Position numbers and translations under genes: made by a program
DNA from: an uncultured Collinsella sp.
Lineage (GTDB): Bacteria > Actinomycetota > Coriobacteriia > Coriobacteriales > Coriobacteriaceae
Assembly (NCBI GenBank): GCA_900545605.1
Contig: UQZL01000007.1
Coordinates: 19,280-83,279, forward strand
Direction of reading: 5' to 3'
DNA length: 64,000 nucleotides
Part shown: one piece after another, positions 50,424 through 58,937 of the stretch
Layout: the number at the start of each line of letters is the position of its first letter
How positions within the stretch are numbered: position 1 is the stretch's first letter
The notes under the pieces: generated by a model
What the model was told of the DNA's origin: nothing
The model's database searches: none
Seen by the model: the letters and a program-made list of their open reading frames with translations, nothing else

Positions 50424-50465
50424 AAAGGGCCCCGCTGCCGTTACGGTAGCGGGGCCCTTTTGTTT
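50424..50465. terminator. Bidirectional terminator between rpsJ and birA
   Basis: 17-bp stem AAAGGGCCCCGCTGCCG/CGGTAGCGGGGCCCTTT with one mismatch and a small loop, followed by TTTTGTTTT; the A run on the left serves the opposite strand. Confidence 0.92.
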
Positions 50466-50520
50466 TGAGTTTAGATTTTGGGATAGCGAATTCGTCTGCC
50501 GAGCCGACGGCTGCGGCGCC

Positions 50521-51297
50521 CTATTCGCTCAGGGGGCGCAAGGATGCTTCTTCGAAGTGGAAGACGCACAAGCCGCTCTCGGTCTCAATGCATGCGCGGC
50601 CGCAATCGTCGACCGTTCTAAATATGCCTCGTGCCAGCTCGTCTCCAGCGGGGGAGCGGGCGATAACGTGCTTCCCGATCCAATTAAGGTGGGCGATATA
50701 TTCGTCGTGGACGGGCGCGAGCGGACCGGCATCTTCTTCCTTGGCGTTGAGGCGCTCTGCCCAGGCATCTGCAGCGTCTATAACTGCGTGATAGACCTCA
50801 TCGAGGAGCATGTCGACGGCAGGTACGCTCTCGTTGAGATCCGAGAGACCGATTGCCGGCAGGCCGCCATCGGGCACCTCTTGGGGCGCATAGTTCACAT
50901 TGACGCCAATGCCGCAGACGGCGAAAGGTTTGCCTTCGTTATCGCGTGTGGCCTCGACCAGAATGCCGCCGAGCTTGCGTCCTCGCGCGACAAGGTCGTT
51001 GGGCCATTTAAGGCGAATCTCGTTTGCAAGACCCTGCTTTTCGAGTGCTTCGAGCACCGCTAGGCCGCTGACGGCGGCAAGACCAGAGAACTTTGCAGGA
51101 TTAACGCATGGGCGCAGGACAAGCGAAAGCAATAAGTTGCCGACGGTTGAGTCCCACTTGTGCCCGCGCCGGCCGCGCCCTGCTGTTTGAGCCCGGGCGG
51201 CAAGTCCTGTGCCGTGCGGCGCCCCCTGTTTTCCTGCTTCGAGCAGGTCATCGTTGGTCGATCCGGTTACGTCGACTATCGTTAAACGAGAATCCAT
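50521..51297 (-). CDS. birA: Biotin-[acetyl-CoA carboxylase] ligase (class I, no HTH)
   Basis: 258 residues. The catalytic loop is AGRGRRGHKWDS, a GRGRxGxxW motif; TGSTNDD near the start, LKWPNDL and GGILVEA, and GIGVNVNYAP complete the biotinyl-AMP site. It lacks the N-terminal winged helix of bifunctional BirA, so it is not a repressor by itself. It biotinylates AccB from the divergently transcribed operon. TAGGAGGTAGC precedes the ATG. The 176-base intergenic region with fabH carries two operator-like sites. Confidence 0.92.
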   Translation of the reverse strand: MDSRLTIVDVTGSTNDDLLEAGKQGAPHGTGLAARAQTAGRGRRGHKWDSTVGNLLLSLVLRPCVNPAKFSGLAAVSGLAVLEALEKQGLANEIRLKWPNDLVARGRKLGGILVEATRDNEGKPFAVCGIGVNVNYAPQEVPDGGLPAIGLSDLNESVPAVDMLLDEVYHAVIDAADAWAERLNAKEEDAGPLAPVHDEYIAHLNWIGKHVIARSPAGDELARGIFRTVDDCGRACIETESGLCVFHFEEASLRPLSE

Positions 51298-51391
51298 AAC
51301 AGCTGCTACCTCCTAAGTAAATAAGGCAATCGCGCAATGGTGTCGAGAGATAGACACAATGTGAAGCCTTTGTCGCATTTGGACAATTTAA

Positions 51392-51407
51392 TGTTAACAC
51401 GTCAACA
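51392..51407. promoter_or_regulatory. Operator-like site A, birA/fabH intergenic region
   Basis: TGTTAACACGTCAACA, an imperfect palindrome of the form TGTTnACnnGTnAACA. Site B (51440) differs at one base. It lies 95 bases upstream of birA and just ahead of a TATCCT -10-like hexamer (51423-51428), the same hexamer as in the rpsL promoter. Confidence 0.6.
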
Positions 51408-51439
51408 AAGACTGAAATGCGTTATCCTCTCTTGGTCGA

Positions 51440-51455
51440 TGTAAACACGTCAACA
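51440..51455. promoter_or_regulatory. Operator-like site B upstream of fabH
   Basis: TGTAAACACGTCAACA, 48 bp after site A and 19 bases before the fabH start. Its position, overlapping the expected transcription start, suits a repressor that responds to fatty-acid or acyl-CoA status (inference; a FabT-, FapR- or TetR-type protein would have to be encoded elsewhere). Confidence 0.6.
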
Positions 51456-51473
51456 ACTCAAAGGAGGTTAGTG

Positions 51474-52433
51474 ATGGGTTTCACGATTCTTGGAACAGGC
51501 TCGGCGCTTCCTGAGCGCAGCGTTTCCAATGACGAGCTGTCTGAGTTCCTCGATACCTCGGATGAGTGGATTTTTACCCGTACAGGCATCAAGAGCCGCC
51601 ACGTCTGCACCACCGAGTCACTTGACGACCTTGCCGTAGCGGCGAGCGAGCGGGCACTCCAGGTGTCCGGAATCGACGCGAGCCAGCTGGATCTGATCGT
51701 CTGCTCGACGACGACGGGTGACCACCTTGTTCCCGCCGAGGCGTGTGCCGTTGCTGAGCGACTTGGCGCGACGTGCCCTGCCTTCGATGTCTCGGCGACT
51801 TGTGCCGGCTTCGTATTTGCGCTCGATGTCGCCGAGGGCTATATCGCCCGCAGCCGTGCCGAGCGCGTGCTTGTTGTTGCTGCCGAGCAGATGACGCGCG
51901 CGCTCGACTGGACCGACCGTGCCACCTGCGTGCTTTTTGGCGATGGGGCAGGCGCCGCAGTGATTGAAGCTGGGGGAGACAACCCCCTTGCCGTTGAGCT
52001 TTCGACGGCGCCCGACGTCGAGACGTTGCGCGTTCCCGGTCTGGTCGGTACCTCGCCGTTTAGGGCTTCCGCAGATAGCGCGAGCGTGCTGTCCATGAAC
52101 GGCCGCCGCGTGTTCAAGTTCGGCGTCAACGCCATCTGCGACACGGTCCATAAGCTTGCGATCGATGCGGGCATTTTGGTCGAAGACATCGATCATTTTG
52201 TATTCCATCAGGCTAACGAACGAATCCTGAGCCAGGCGGTCAAGCGCCTGGGCGTGCCGGACGAGCGCGTGGTTCGCACGTTGCGCGAGACCGGCAACAT
52301 TTCGAGCGCATGCATTCCGCTTGCCCTCGACCGGCTGGCAAACGCCGGTGCACTTCACACAGGCGACACCATCGCCTTGGTTGGATTTGGCGCCGGTCTG
52401 GATATAGGTGGCTATCTGCTTCGTTGGAAGTAG
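51474..52433 (+). CDS. fabH: 3-oxoacyl-ACP synthase III (KAS III)
   Basis: 319 residues from the ATG at 51474 (AAGGAGG upstream; the in-frame ATG at 51417 would overlap site B). It condenses acetyl-CoA with malonyl-ACP to start chains. The Cys-His-Asn triad is C110 (VSATCAGFVFALD), the His in FVFHQANERI (about 243) and the Asn in TGNISSACIP (about 273). First gene of the operon. Confidence 0.95.
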   Translation: MGFTILGTGSALPERSVSNDELSEFLDTSDEWIFTRTGIKSRHVCTTESLDDLAVAASERALQVSGIDASQLDLIVCSTTTGDHLVPAEACAVAERLGATCPAFDVSATCAGFVFALDVAEGYIARSRAERVLVVAAEQMTRALDWTDRATCVLFGDGAGAAVIEAGGDNPLAVELSTAPDVETLRVPGLVGTSPFRASADSASVLSMNGRRVFKFGVNAICDTVHKLAIDAGILVEDIDHFVFHQANERILSQAVKRLGVPDERVVRTLRETGNISSACIPLALDRLANAGALHTGDTIALVGFGAGLDIGGYLLRWK

Positions 52434-52485
52434 TCGCACATAGGAAATAAAAACGCCCCTAGGGCACAAACAAAGGAGAACTACC

Positions 52486-52722
52486 ATGGCAGATCAGAAG
52501 ACCTTCGAGCGCGTTTGCGACGTTATCCGCGAGACCGCCGGTCTTGACGATGTCGAGATGAAGCCCGAGTCCACGCTCGAGGAGATTGGTCTCGACAGCC
52601 TGGGCACCGTCGAGATCCTCGTTGCCGTCGAGGACGAGTTTGGCATCCAGCTCGATACCGAGGAGAACCCCAAGACGGTCGGCGAGTTCGCCGATACGGT
52701 CGAGGCGGCATTGGAGAAGTAG
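52486..52722 (+). CDS. acpP: Acyl carrier protein
   Basis: 78 residues, acidic. The phosphopantetheine serine lies in EIGLDSLGTVEI (S38). It carries all acyl intermediates of the pathway. AAAGGAGAA precedes the ATG; fabK starts 2 bases after its stop, and fabH ends 52 bases before it. Confidence 0.95.
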   Translation: MADQKTFERVCDVIRETAGLDDVEMKPESTLEEIGLDSLGTVEILVAVEDEFGIQLDTEENPKTVGEFADTVEAALEK

Positions 52723-52724
52723 AG

Positions 52725-53669
52725 ATGCTCAAGACTCCTCTCTGCGATCTGCTCGGCATCGAAAAGCCCGTGTTCCAGGGCGGTATGGCCTGGATTGCCG
52801 ATGCCTCGCTGGCGTCCGCAGTGTCCGAGGCGGGTGGCTTAGGCATCATCGCGGCCATGAACGCCGACGCCAACTGGCTTCGCGACCAGATTCATGAGCT
52901 GCGCGCCAAGACGGATAAGCCCTTTGGCGTCAACGTCATGCTCATGAGCCCGTTTGCCGACGAGGTCGCGCAGGTCGTGATTGACGAGCGAGTGCCGGTT
53001 GTCGTGACGGGCGCCGGCAATCCCGCCAAGTACATGAAGGCGTGGAACGAGGCGGGCATCAAGGTCATCCCGGTCGTTGCCTCGGTGGCGCTGGCGCGCC
53101 TCGTGGCACGTCGTGGAGCCACGGCGGTTGTTGCCGAGGGTACCGAATCGGGCGGCCATATTGGCGAGACCTCGACGATGGCACTGGTGCCGCAGGTCGT
53201 CGATGCGGTTGACATTCCCGTCGTGGCCGCCGGCGGTATTGCCGACGGCCGCGGCGTGGCGGCCGCCTTTATGCTGGGCGCCGAAGGCGTGCAAGTGGGT
53301 ACGCGCTTTCTGGTCGCAGACGAGTGCACCGTCTCGGAGCAGTACAAAGAGATGGTCCTGAAGGCCAACGACACTTCGACGCGTGCGACCGGTCGCTCGA
53401 CGGGACATCCAGTGCGCGCCCTCAAGAGCCCCTTCACCAACGCCTATGCCAAGAGCGAGGGTTCCGGCGCGAGTGCCGAGGAGCTCGGTGCTATGGGAAC
53501 CGGTGCGCTGCGTAAGGCCGCCAAGGACGGCAACTACGAAGAGGGTTCGTTTTTGTGTGGACAGATTGCCGGCATGGTCAACGAGCGCCAGAGCGCACGC
53601 GAAATCGTTGACGACCTGGTCGATGGCGCCGAGCACGTCCTGAAGGGTGCGTGCGCATGGGTGGCGTAG
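52725..53669 (+). CDS. fabK: Enoyl-ACP reductase II (FMN-dependent)
   Basis: 314 residues. It carries out the last reduction of the elongation cycle. The nitropropane-dioxygenase/FabK TIM barrel is visible: PVFQGGMAWIADASLASAVS, GGLGIIAAMNAD, FGVNVMLMSPF, VVAEGTESGGHIGE, PVVAAGGIADGRGVAAAFML and GAEGVQVGTRF (FMN-phosphate loop). No FabI is present in the operon, so triclosan insensitivity would be predicted from what is known of FabK. It overlaps fabD by 13 bases. Confidence 0.93.
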   Translation: MLKTPLCDLLGIEKPVFQGGMAWIADASLASAVSEAGGLGIIAAMNADANWLRDQIHELRAKTDKPFGVNVMLMSPFADEVAQVVIDERVPVVVTGAGNPAKYMKAWNEAGIKVIPVVASVALARLVARRGATAVVAEGTESGGHIGETSTMALVPQVVDAVDIPVVAAGGIADGRGVAAAFMLGAEGVQVGTRFLVADECTVSEQYKEMVLKANDTSTRATGRSTGHPVRALKSPFTNAYAKSEGSGASAEELGAMGTGALRKAAKDGNYEEGSFLCGQIAGMVNERQSAREIVDDLVDGAEHVLKGACAWVA

Positions 53670-54583
53670 CGTTTTTGTTTGCCGGCCAGGGTGCCCAGCA
53701 CCCCGCGATGGGCGTCGACTTGATCGAGACATCGCCGGCGGCTGCCGAGGTGTTCGCCATTGCCGATGAGGTGCGCCCGGGGACGAGCGAGCAGTGCCGG
53801 AGCGCCTCCAAGGAGGAGCTCTCGCAGACCGAGAACACGCAGCCTTGCGTGTTCGTGCACGACTTGGCTGTCGCCGTCGCCCTGCGCGAGCGCGGCGTGG
53901 TGCCTGCCGCCTGTGCGGGATTCTCGCTGGGCGAGGTCGCTGCACTCACCTTTGCGGGGGCATTCGATACGCGAGCGGGTTTTGAGCTCGTGTGTGAGCG
54001 CGCGGCATTGATGGCCACGGCGGCCGAGCGTCACCCCGGCGGCATGCGCGCCGTCATCAAACTTGATGCTGCGCAAGTCGAGAACCTGGCTGCGCAGGCC
54101 GGCGAGGACTGCTGGCCGGTCAACTACAACAGTCCCCAGCAGACGGTTGTGGCCGGAGCGCCCGATGCGCTGCAGACCCTCGACGTCCTAGTAAAAGAGG
54201 CTGGCGGCCGCGCCATGAAGGTCGCGGTGTCGGGTGCATTTCATAGCCCCTATATGGCCGAGGCGGCCTGTGGCCTTGCCGCATATATTGAGGCCGGTCA
54301 CGCGCCGTCCCCGTTGCTCATTCCTGTTTTGGCAAATATGACAGCGGCGCCCTATCCGGCGGACCCCCAGACGGCATCGGAGGTGCTGGCCAACCAGGTG
54401 AGTCATGCCGTGCGCTGGGTCGACACGCTGCATGCTCTGCAGGATCAAGGCATCGACACGTTTATTGAGGTCGGCCCCGGCAAAACGCTGTCGGGCCTGG
54501 TCAAGCGTACGCTGAGCGACGTTCGTGTGTATTTGTGCGAGACGGTCGAGCAGGTCGCAGCTATTGCCGACGAGCTCGCATAG
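53657..54583 (+). CDS. fabD: Malonyl-CoA:ACP transacylase
   Basis: 308 residues from the ATG at 53657 (GAAGGG 9 bases upstream; a GTG at 53651 is too close). It loads malonyl onto ACP. FLFAGQGAQHPAMG opens the protein; the active Ser is in GFSLGEVAAL (about 93) and the His in SGAFHSPYM (about 197). It starts inside fabK, 13 bases before its stop. Confidence 0.94.
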   Translation: MGGVAFLFAGQGAQHPAMGVDLIETSPAAAEVFAIADEVRPGTSEQCRSASKEELSQTENTQPCVFVHDLAVAVALRERGVVPAACAGFSLGEVAALTFAGAFDTRAGFELVCERAALMATAAERHPGGMRAVIKLDAAQVENLAAQAGEDCWPVNYNSPQQTVVAGAPDALQTLDVLVKEAGGRAMKVAVSGAFHSPYMAEAACGLAAYIEAGHAPSPLLIPVLANMTAAPYPADPQTASEVLANQVSHAVRWVDTLHALQDQGIDTFIEVGPGKTLSGLVKRTLSDVRVYLCETVEQVAAIADELA

Positions 54584-54613
54584 TTCACAGGGCTGTAACC
54601 CGAAAGGAATGAC

Positions 54614-55387
54614 ATGGGCAACTTGAACAACGGCGCGCTCGAGCGCAACGACTCACGTCGCGTGGCGGTTGTCACGGGCGGCTCGCGCGGCATCGGTCGC
54701 GCTTGTGCCGTGGGCCTGGCGGAGGACGGCTTTGATATCGCCGTCGTCTATGCCGGTAGCGCAGATGCGGCGCGCGAGACGTGCGAAGCCTGTGAGGCGG
54801 CTGGCGCCACGGCGCGCGCATATCAATGCGACGTGGCCGACCCCGCTGCCGTCAACACTTGCGTGGAGACGGTCCTCAACGACTTTGGCTCCATTTGGGC
54901 GCTCGTCAACAACGCCGGCATCACGCGCGACGGCCTGCTCATGCGTATGGGTGACGATGCCTTCGATCGCGTGCTCGATGTCAATCTTAAAGGAACGTTT
55001 AACACGACGCGCGCGCTCACCAAGACCTTTATGCGCCAGCGCGGCGGCTGCGTCGTCAACATGAGCTCGGTTGTGGGCCTGATGGGCAATGCCGGGCAGG
55101 CCAACTACGCTGCCTCTAAGGCGGGCGTGATCGGCCTGACCAAGGCGGTAGCGCGCGAGCTTGCGCCCCGCGGCGTACGAGTGAACGCGGTCGCACCCGG
55201 GTTTGTCGAGACCGATATGACGGCAAAGCTATCGGATAAGGTGCGTGCGGCATGCGAGGAGCAGATTCCCCTGAGGCGCATGGCGCGTCCCGAGGAAGTG
55301 GCCGGCGTGGTGCGCTTTTTGGCGAGCGACGCGGCTGCCTACATTACGGGCGAGGTCGTACGCGTCGACGGCGGAATGGCGATGTAG
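54614..55387 (+). CDS. fabG: 3-oxoacyl-ACP reductase
   Basis: 257 residues. SDR fold: TGGSRGIG (NADPH loop, about 21-28), NNAG, then catalytic Ser in NMSSVVGLMG and YAASK (Y, K), with C-terminal PGFVETDMT and DGGMAM. It reduces 3-ketoacyl-ACP. GAAAGGA precedes the ATG, 30 bases after fabD. The first 15 residues extend beyond the usual FabG start. Confidence 0.94.
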   Translation: MGNLNNGALERNDSRRVAVVTGGSRGIGRACAVGLAEDGFDIAVVYAGSADAARETCEACEAAGATARAYQCDVADPAAVNTCVETVLNDFGSIWALVNNAGITRDGLLMRMGDDAFDRVLDVNLKGTFNTTRALTKTFMRQRGGCVVNMSSVVGLMGNAGQANYAASKAGVIGLTKAVARELAPRGVRVNAVAPGFVETDMTAKLSDKVRAACEEQIPLRRMARPEEVAGVVRFLASDAAAYITGEVVRVDGGMAM

Positions 55388-55426
55388 AAACCAGGGCCGA
55401 AGAACGGCTTGGATGAGGAGACCATG

Positions 55427-56674
55427 ATGGAACAGAGAGTTGCAATCACCGGCATCGGTGCCGTATCGCCGCTCGGCAACACGGCGCTTGCTACCTGGGC
55501 GGCCATGTGCGCCGGCACGTGCGGCATCGGCCCGATCACGCACTTCGATACCGATGCGTTTGCCGTCAAGGTGGCGGCCGAGGTCAAGGGCTTTGACGGC
55601 AACGAGTACTTTGGCAAGCGTGATGCAAAGCATCTGGACCCCTGCGTTCAGTTTGCGATGGCGGCTTCGGACGAGGCTATGCACGATGCGGGCTTTGATG
55701 TCGAAGGCGCCATCGATCGAGAGCGCCTGGGCGTCTACGTGGGCTCGGGTGTGGGCGGCATGCAGACACTCGTCGACAACGTCCACACGATCGCCGATCG
55801 GGGGCCTCGTCGCGCATCGCCTTACATGATCGCGATGATGATTCCCAACATGGCTTCGGGCAACATCGCGATTCGCCATAAGGCAAAGGGCCCGACCCTG
55901 CCCGTCGTGACTGCCTGCGCGACTTCTGCCCATGCGGTGGGTGAGGCGTTCCGCGCCATCAAGCACGGCTATGCCGACGCGATCCTCGCGGGCGGCGCCG
56001 AGGCCGCAATTATCCCCGATGCCGTTGCGGGCTTTACGTCCTGCCGCGCATTGACCACCAACCCTGATCCCGCGACGGCTTGCCGCCCGTTCGATGCAGA
56101 TCGCGATGGCTTTGTGATGGGCGAGGGCGCCTGCGTGCTCGTGCTCGAGAGCATGGAACATGCGCAGGCGCGCGGTGCGCACATTTATGCCGAGGTCGTG
56201 GGCTACGGCAACACCGATGATGCCTATCACATCACGAGCCCTGATCCCGAGGCTGCCGGCATTGCCCGCGCGATATCGCTGGCGGTGACCGAGGGCGACG
56301 TCAGGCCTTCCGAGGGTCTCTACATCAATGCCCACGGCACATCGACCAAGCTCAACGATTCGTCCGAGACGGCGGGCATTAAGCGTGCGCTCGGCGAGGA
56401 CGCGGCGCGCGCCGCGCACGTCTCGTCGACTAAGTCGATGACCGGCCACATGATCGGTGCCACGGGCGCCATCGAGGTCATGGCCTGCGCCATGGCGCTC
56501 GAGCAGGGCGTGGTGCCGCCGACCATTAACTACCGCACGCCCGATCCCGCCTGCGATCTTGACTACACGCCCAATCGCGCAGTTCGCGCCGACCTTACCT
56601 GGGCGCTTTCGACCAACCTAGGCTTTGGCGGGCACAACGCCGCCATCGCGCTGCGTAGATATACGAGGAGCTAG
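55427..56674 (+). CDS. fabF: 3-oxoacyl-ACP synthase II (KAS II)
   Basis: 415 residues from the ATG at 55427, which has GAGGAG 6 bases upstream. C164 in TACATSAHAVG, His in NAHGTSTKLND and His in STKSMTGHMIGATG form the condensing site. It elongates chains using malonyl-ACP. It follows fabG by 39 bases; accB begins 3 bases after the stop. Confidence 0.95.
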   Translation: MEQRVAITGIGAVSPLGNTALATWAAMCAGTCGIGPITHFDTDAFAVKVAAEVKGFDGNEYFGKRDAKHLDPCVQFAMAASDEAMHDAGFDVEGAIDRERLGVYVGSGVGGMQTLVDNVHTIADRGPRRASPYMIAMMIPNMASGNIAIRHKAKGPTLPVVTACATSAHAVGEAFRAIKHGYADAILAGGAEAAIIPDAVAGFTSCRALTTNPDPATACRPFDADRDGFVMGEGACVLVLESMEHAQARGAHIYAEVVGYGNTDDAYHITSPDPEAAGIARAISLAVTEGDVRPSEGLYINAHGTSTKLNDSSETAGIKRALGEDAARAAHVSSTKSMTGHMIGATGAIEVMACAMALEQGVVPPTINYRTPDPACDLDYTPNRAVRADLTWALSTNLGFGGHNAAIALRRYTRS

Positions 56675-56677
56675 AGC

Positions 56678-57151
56678 ATGGATTCCAAAAGACTTGCCGA
56701 GATAGCCGATGTGATGGAGGACCGCGGCCTCACGCGCGTGCGCGTTGAGGAGCCCGATGGCACCGCGGTCGAACTCGAGCGCGCGAGCGCCGCACAGCCG
56801 GTTGCCGTGCCCATGCCCATGCCGAGCGCTATGGCCGCTCCAGTTGCAGCCCCCACAGTCGCGCCTGCCGCACCGGAGCCCGCCGCGCAGACACCTGCCG
56901 CCGCACCGGAGCCCAAGGGCACCGAGGTGACCGCTCCCATGGTCGGCGTTTTCTATGCTGCCCCGGCGCCGGGCGACGAGCCATTTGTGCACGTGGGCTC
57001 CAAGGTCAAGGCTGGCGAGACCCTTTGCATCATCGAGGCCATGAAGGTTCTCAACGAGGTGACGGCAGAGGCGGATGGCGAGGTGCTCGAGATCTGCGTG
57101 GCCGACGGCGACCTCGTGGAGTTCGGCAGCTGCCTCATGAGGATCGGATAG
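56678..57151 (+). CDS. accB: Biotin carboxyl carrier protein of acetyl-CoA carboxylase
   Basis: 157 residues. A short N-terminal domain is followed by a Pro/Ala linker (about 41-80) and the biotinyl domain with K123 in IEAMKVLNEV. The protein carries CO2 as carboxybiotin between AccC and AccDA and is the substrate of the divergent BirA. AGGAGCTAGAGC precedes the ATG. Confidence 0.95.
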   Translation: MDSKRLAEIADVMEDRGLTRVRVEEPDGTAVELERASAAQPVAVPMPMPSAMAAPVAAPTVAPAAPEPAAQTPAAAPEPKGTEVTAPMVGVFYAAPAPGDEPFVHVGSKVKAGETLCIIEAMKVLNEVTAEADGEVLEICVADGDLVEFGSCLMRIG

Positions 57152-57160
57152 GTGATATCC

Positions 57161-57583
57161 ATGAACAAAGAAGAGCTTAAAGAACTGTTGCCGCATCGCG
57201 AGCCGATGCTTTTGCTCGACGAAGCCGAGCTGGTGGGCGACGAGGCCCACGGCAAGATCACGATTACGGGCGACGAGTACTTTTTGCAGGGGCATTTTCC
57301 GGGAAACCCGGTCGTCCCCGGTGTGATTCAGTGCGAGATGCTCGCCCAGAACTGCTGCGTGCTGCTGATGGGCGATGAGGAGACGCGCGGCGCGACGCCG
57401 TTCTATACGAGCCTCGATAAGGTGCGCTTTAAGCGTCCGGTGCGCCCGGGCGACACGGTTGATCTGGTGTGCACCATCACGCGTGCGCGCGGGCCGTTCC
57501 GCTTTGCGACGGGTACTGCGAGCGTCAACGGTGAGGTTTGCTGCCGCGCCGATATGTCTTTTGCACTCATGCACGAAAGTTAA
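57161..57583 (+). CDS. fabZ: 3-hydroxyacyl-ACP dehydratase
   Basis: 140 residues from the ATG at 57161 (AGGTGAT upstream; GTG at 57152 also in frame). Hot-dog fold with LLPHREPMLLLD, the catalytic His in GHFPGNPVVPGV (H45) and Glu in IQCEMLAQ (E59). It dehydrates 3-hydroxyacyl-ACP. It is placed between accB and accC, interrupting the usual accBC pair. Confidence 0.94.
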   Translation: MNKEELKELLPHREPMLLLDEAELVGDEAHGKITITGDEYFLQGHFPGNPVVPGVIQCEMLAQNCCVLLMGDEETRGATPFYTSLDKVRFKRPVRPGDTVDLVCTITRARGPFRFATGTASVNGEVCCRADMSFALMHES

Positions 57584-57593
57584 GGAAGGCTTC

Positions 57594-58937
57594 ATGTTCG
57601 ACAAAGTGCTCATCGCCAATCGCGGCGAAGTCGCGGTCCGTGTTATCCGCGCGTGCCGCGATATGGGCATCAAGACCGTCGCCGTTTATTCCACGGCCGA
57701 TGCGGACGCGCTGCACGTACAGCTTGCCGACGAGGCATATTGCATCGGCGGCCCGCGTCTTGCCGAGAGCTACCTCAACGACGATGCCGTGCTCACCTGT
57801 GCCGTAAAGTCGGGAGCTACGGCAATTCATCCCGGCTATGGCTTTTTTTCCGAGAAGGCGAGCTTCGTGCGCGACTGCGACAAGTATGGCCTGGCGTTTG
57901 TCGGTCCCTCGGCCGAGGTCATCGACAGCATGGGCGACAAGGACGCCGCACGTCGAACGGCTGCCGCGGCGGGCGTGCCCATCGTGCCGGGCTGCGATTT
58001 GCTCAAAAGCCCCGAGGAGGCAACGGCCGAGGCCGAGCGCATTGGCTGCCCCGTGCTTATTAAGGCGCGTGCAGGCGGTGGCGGTCGCGGCATTCGTAAG
58101 GTCGAGCGCGTGGAAGATGCGGCAAAGGCGTTCATCGAGGCGCGTGCCGAGGGAGAGGCCGTTTTTGGCGATGGCGAGTGCTACATGGAGAAGTTCGTCG
58201 TGCCGGCGCACCACGTCGAGGTGCAGATTATGGCCGATAAGCAGGGCCATGTGTTTTCGCTCGGCGAGCGCGAGTGCTCGGTGCAGCGCCGCAACCAAAA
58301 GCTGATCGAGGAGAGCCCCGCGCCGTGCCTTGACGGACACGACGACATTCGTGCTCGCATGCACAAGGCAGCGCGTGACCTGGCTCGTGCCGTCGGCTAC
58401 GAAGGAGCCGGTACCATCGAGTTCCTGTATTCGGACGACGGCGATTTCTACTTTATGGAAATGAACACGCGCTTGCAGGTGGAGCATCCGGTTACGGAGT
58501 TTGTGACCGATACCGACTTGGTCAAGTGGCAGCTGCGCGTGGCAGCCGGCCAGTCTCTGCCCTTTGAGCAGGAGGACGTTCCGGTCCGCAACCACGCCAT
58601 GGAGTGCCGCATCAATGCCGAAACGCCGGACTTTCTGCCGTCATGCGGAACGGTCACCGCGTTGCGTGTGCCGGGTGGTCCGCGCGTGCGCTGGGATTCC
58701 GCCATGTTTACCGGTGCGAACGTTCCTCCGTACTACGACTCCATGCTCGGCAAGCTCATCGTGTGTGCGCCCACGCGCGACGGCGCCATTCGCAAGATGC
58801 GCTCGGCCCTGGGCGAGCTCGTGATTGAGGGCGTGAGCGAGAACAGCGAGCTTCAGCTCGACGTGCTGGCAAACGATGAGTTCTTGTCGGGCATGTATCA
58901 CACCGATCTGATGGGGCATCTCTATGCTGGTGAATAG
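57594..58937 (+). CDS. accC: Biotin carboxylase subunit of acetyl-CoA carboxylase
   Basis: 447 residues. ATP-grasp enzyme that carboxylates biotin on AccB. N-terminus FDKVLIANRGEVAVRVIRAC; HPGYGFFSE; the Gly-rich ATP loop KARAGGGGRGIRKV; EKFVVPAHHVEVQIMAD; CSVQRRNQKLIEESPAP; and MEMNTRLQVEHPVTE, the catalytic region. AAGGAAGGC precedes the ATG. Its end overlaps accDA by 14 bases. Confidence 0.96.
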   Translation: MFDKVLIANRGEVAVRVIRACRDMGIKTVAVYSTADADALHVQLADEAYCIGGPRLAESYLNDDAVLTCAVKSGATAIHPGYGFFSEKASFVRDCDKYGLAFVGPSAEVIDSMGDKDAARRTAAAAGVPIVPGCDLLKSPEEATAEAERIGCPVLIKARAGGGGRGIRKVERVEDAAKAFIEARAEGEAVFGDGECYMEKFVVPAHHVEVQIMADKQGHVFSLGERECSVQRRNQKLIEESPAPCLDGHDDIRARMHKAARDLARAVGYEGAGTIEFLYSDDGDFYFMEMNTRLQVEHPVTEFVTDTDLVKWQLRVAAGQSLPFEQEDVPVRNHAMECRINAETPDFLPSCGTVTALRVPGGPRVRWDSAMFTGANVPPYYDSMLGKLIVCAPTRDGAIRKMRSALGELVIEGVSENSELQLDVLANDEFLSGMYHTDLMGHLYAGE

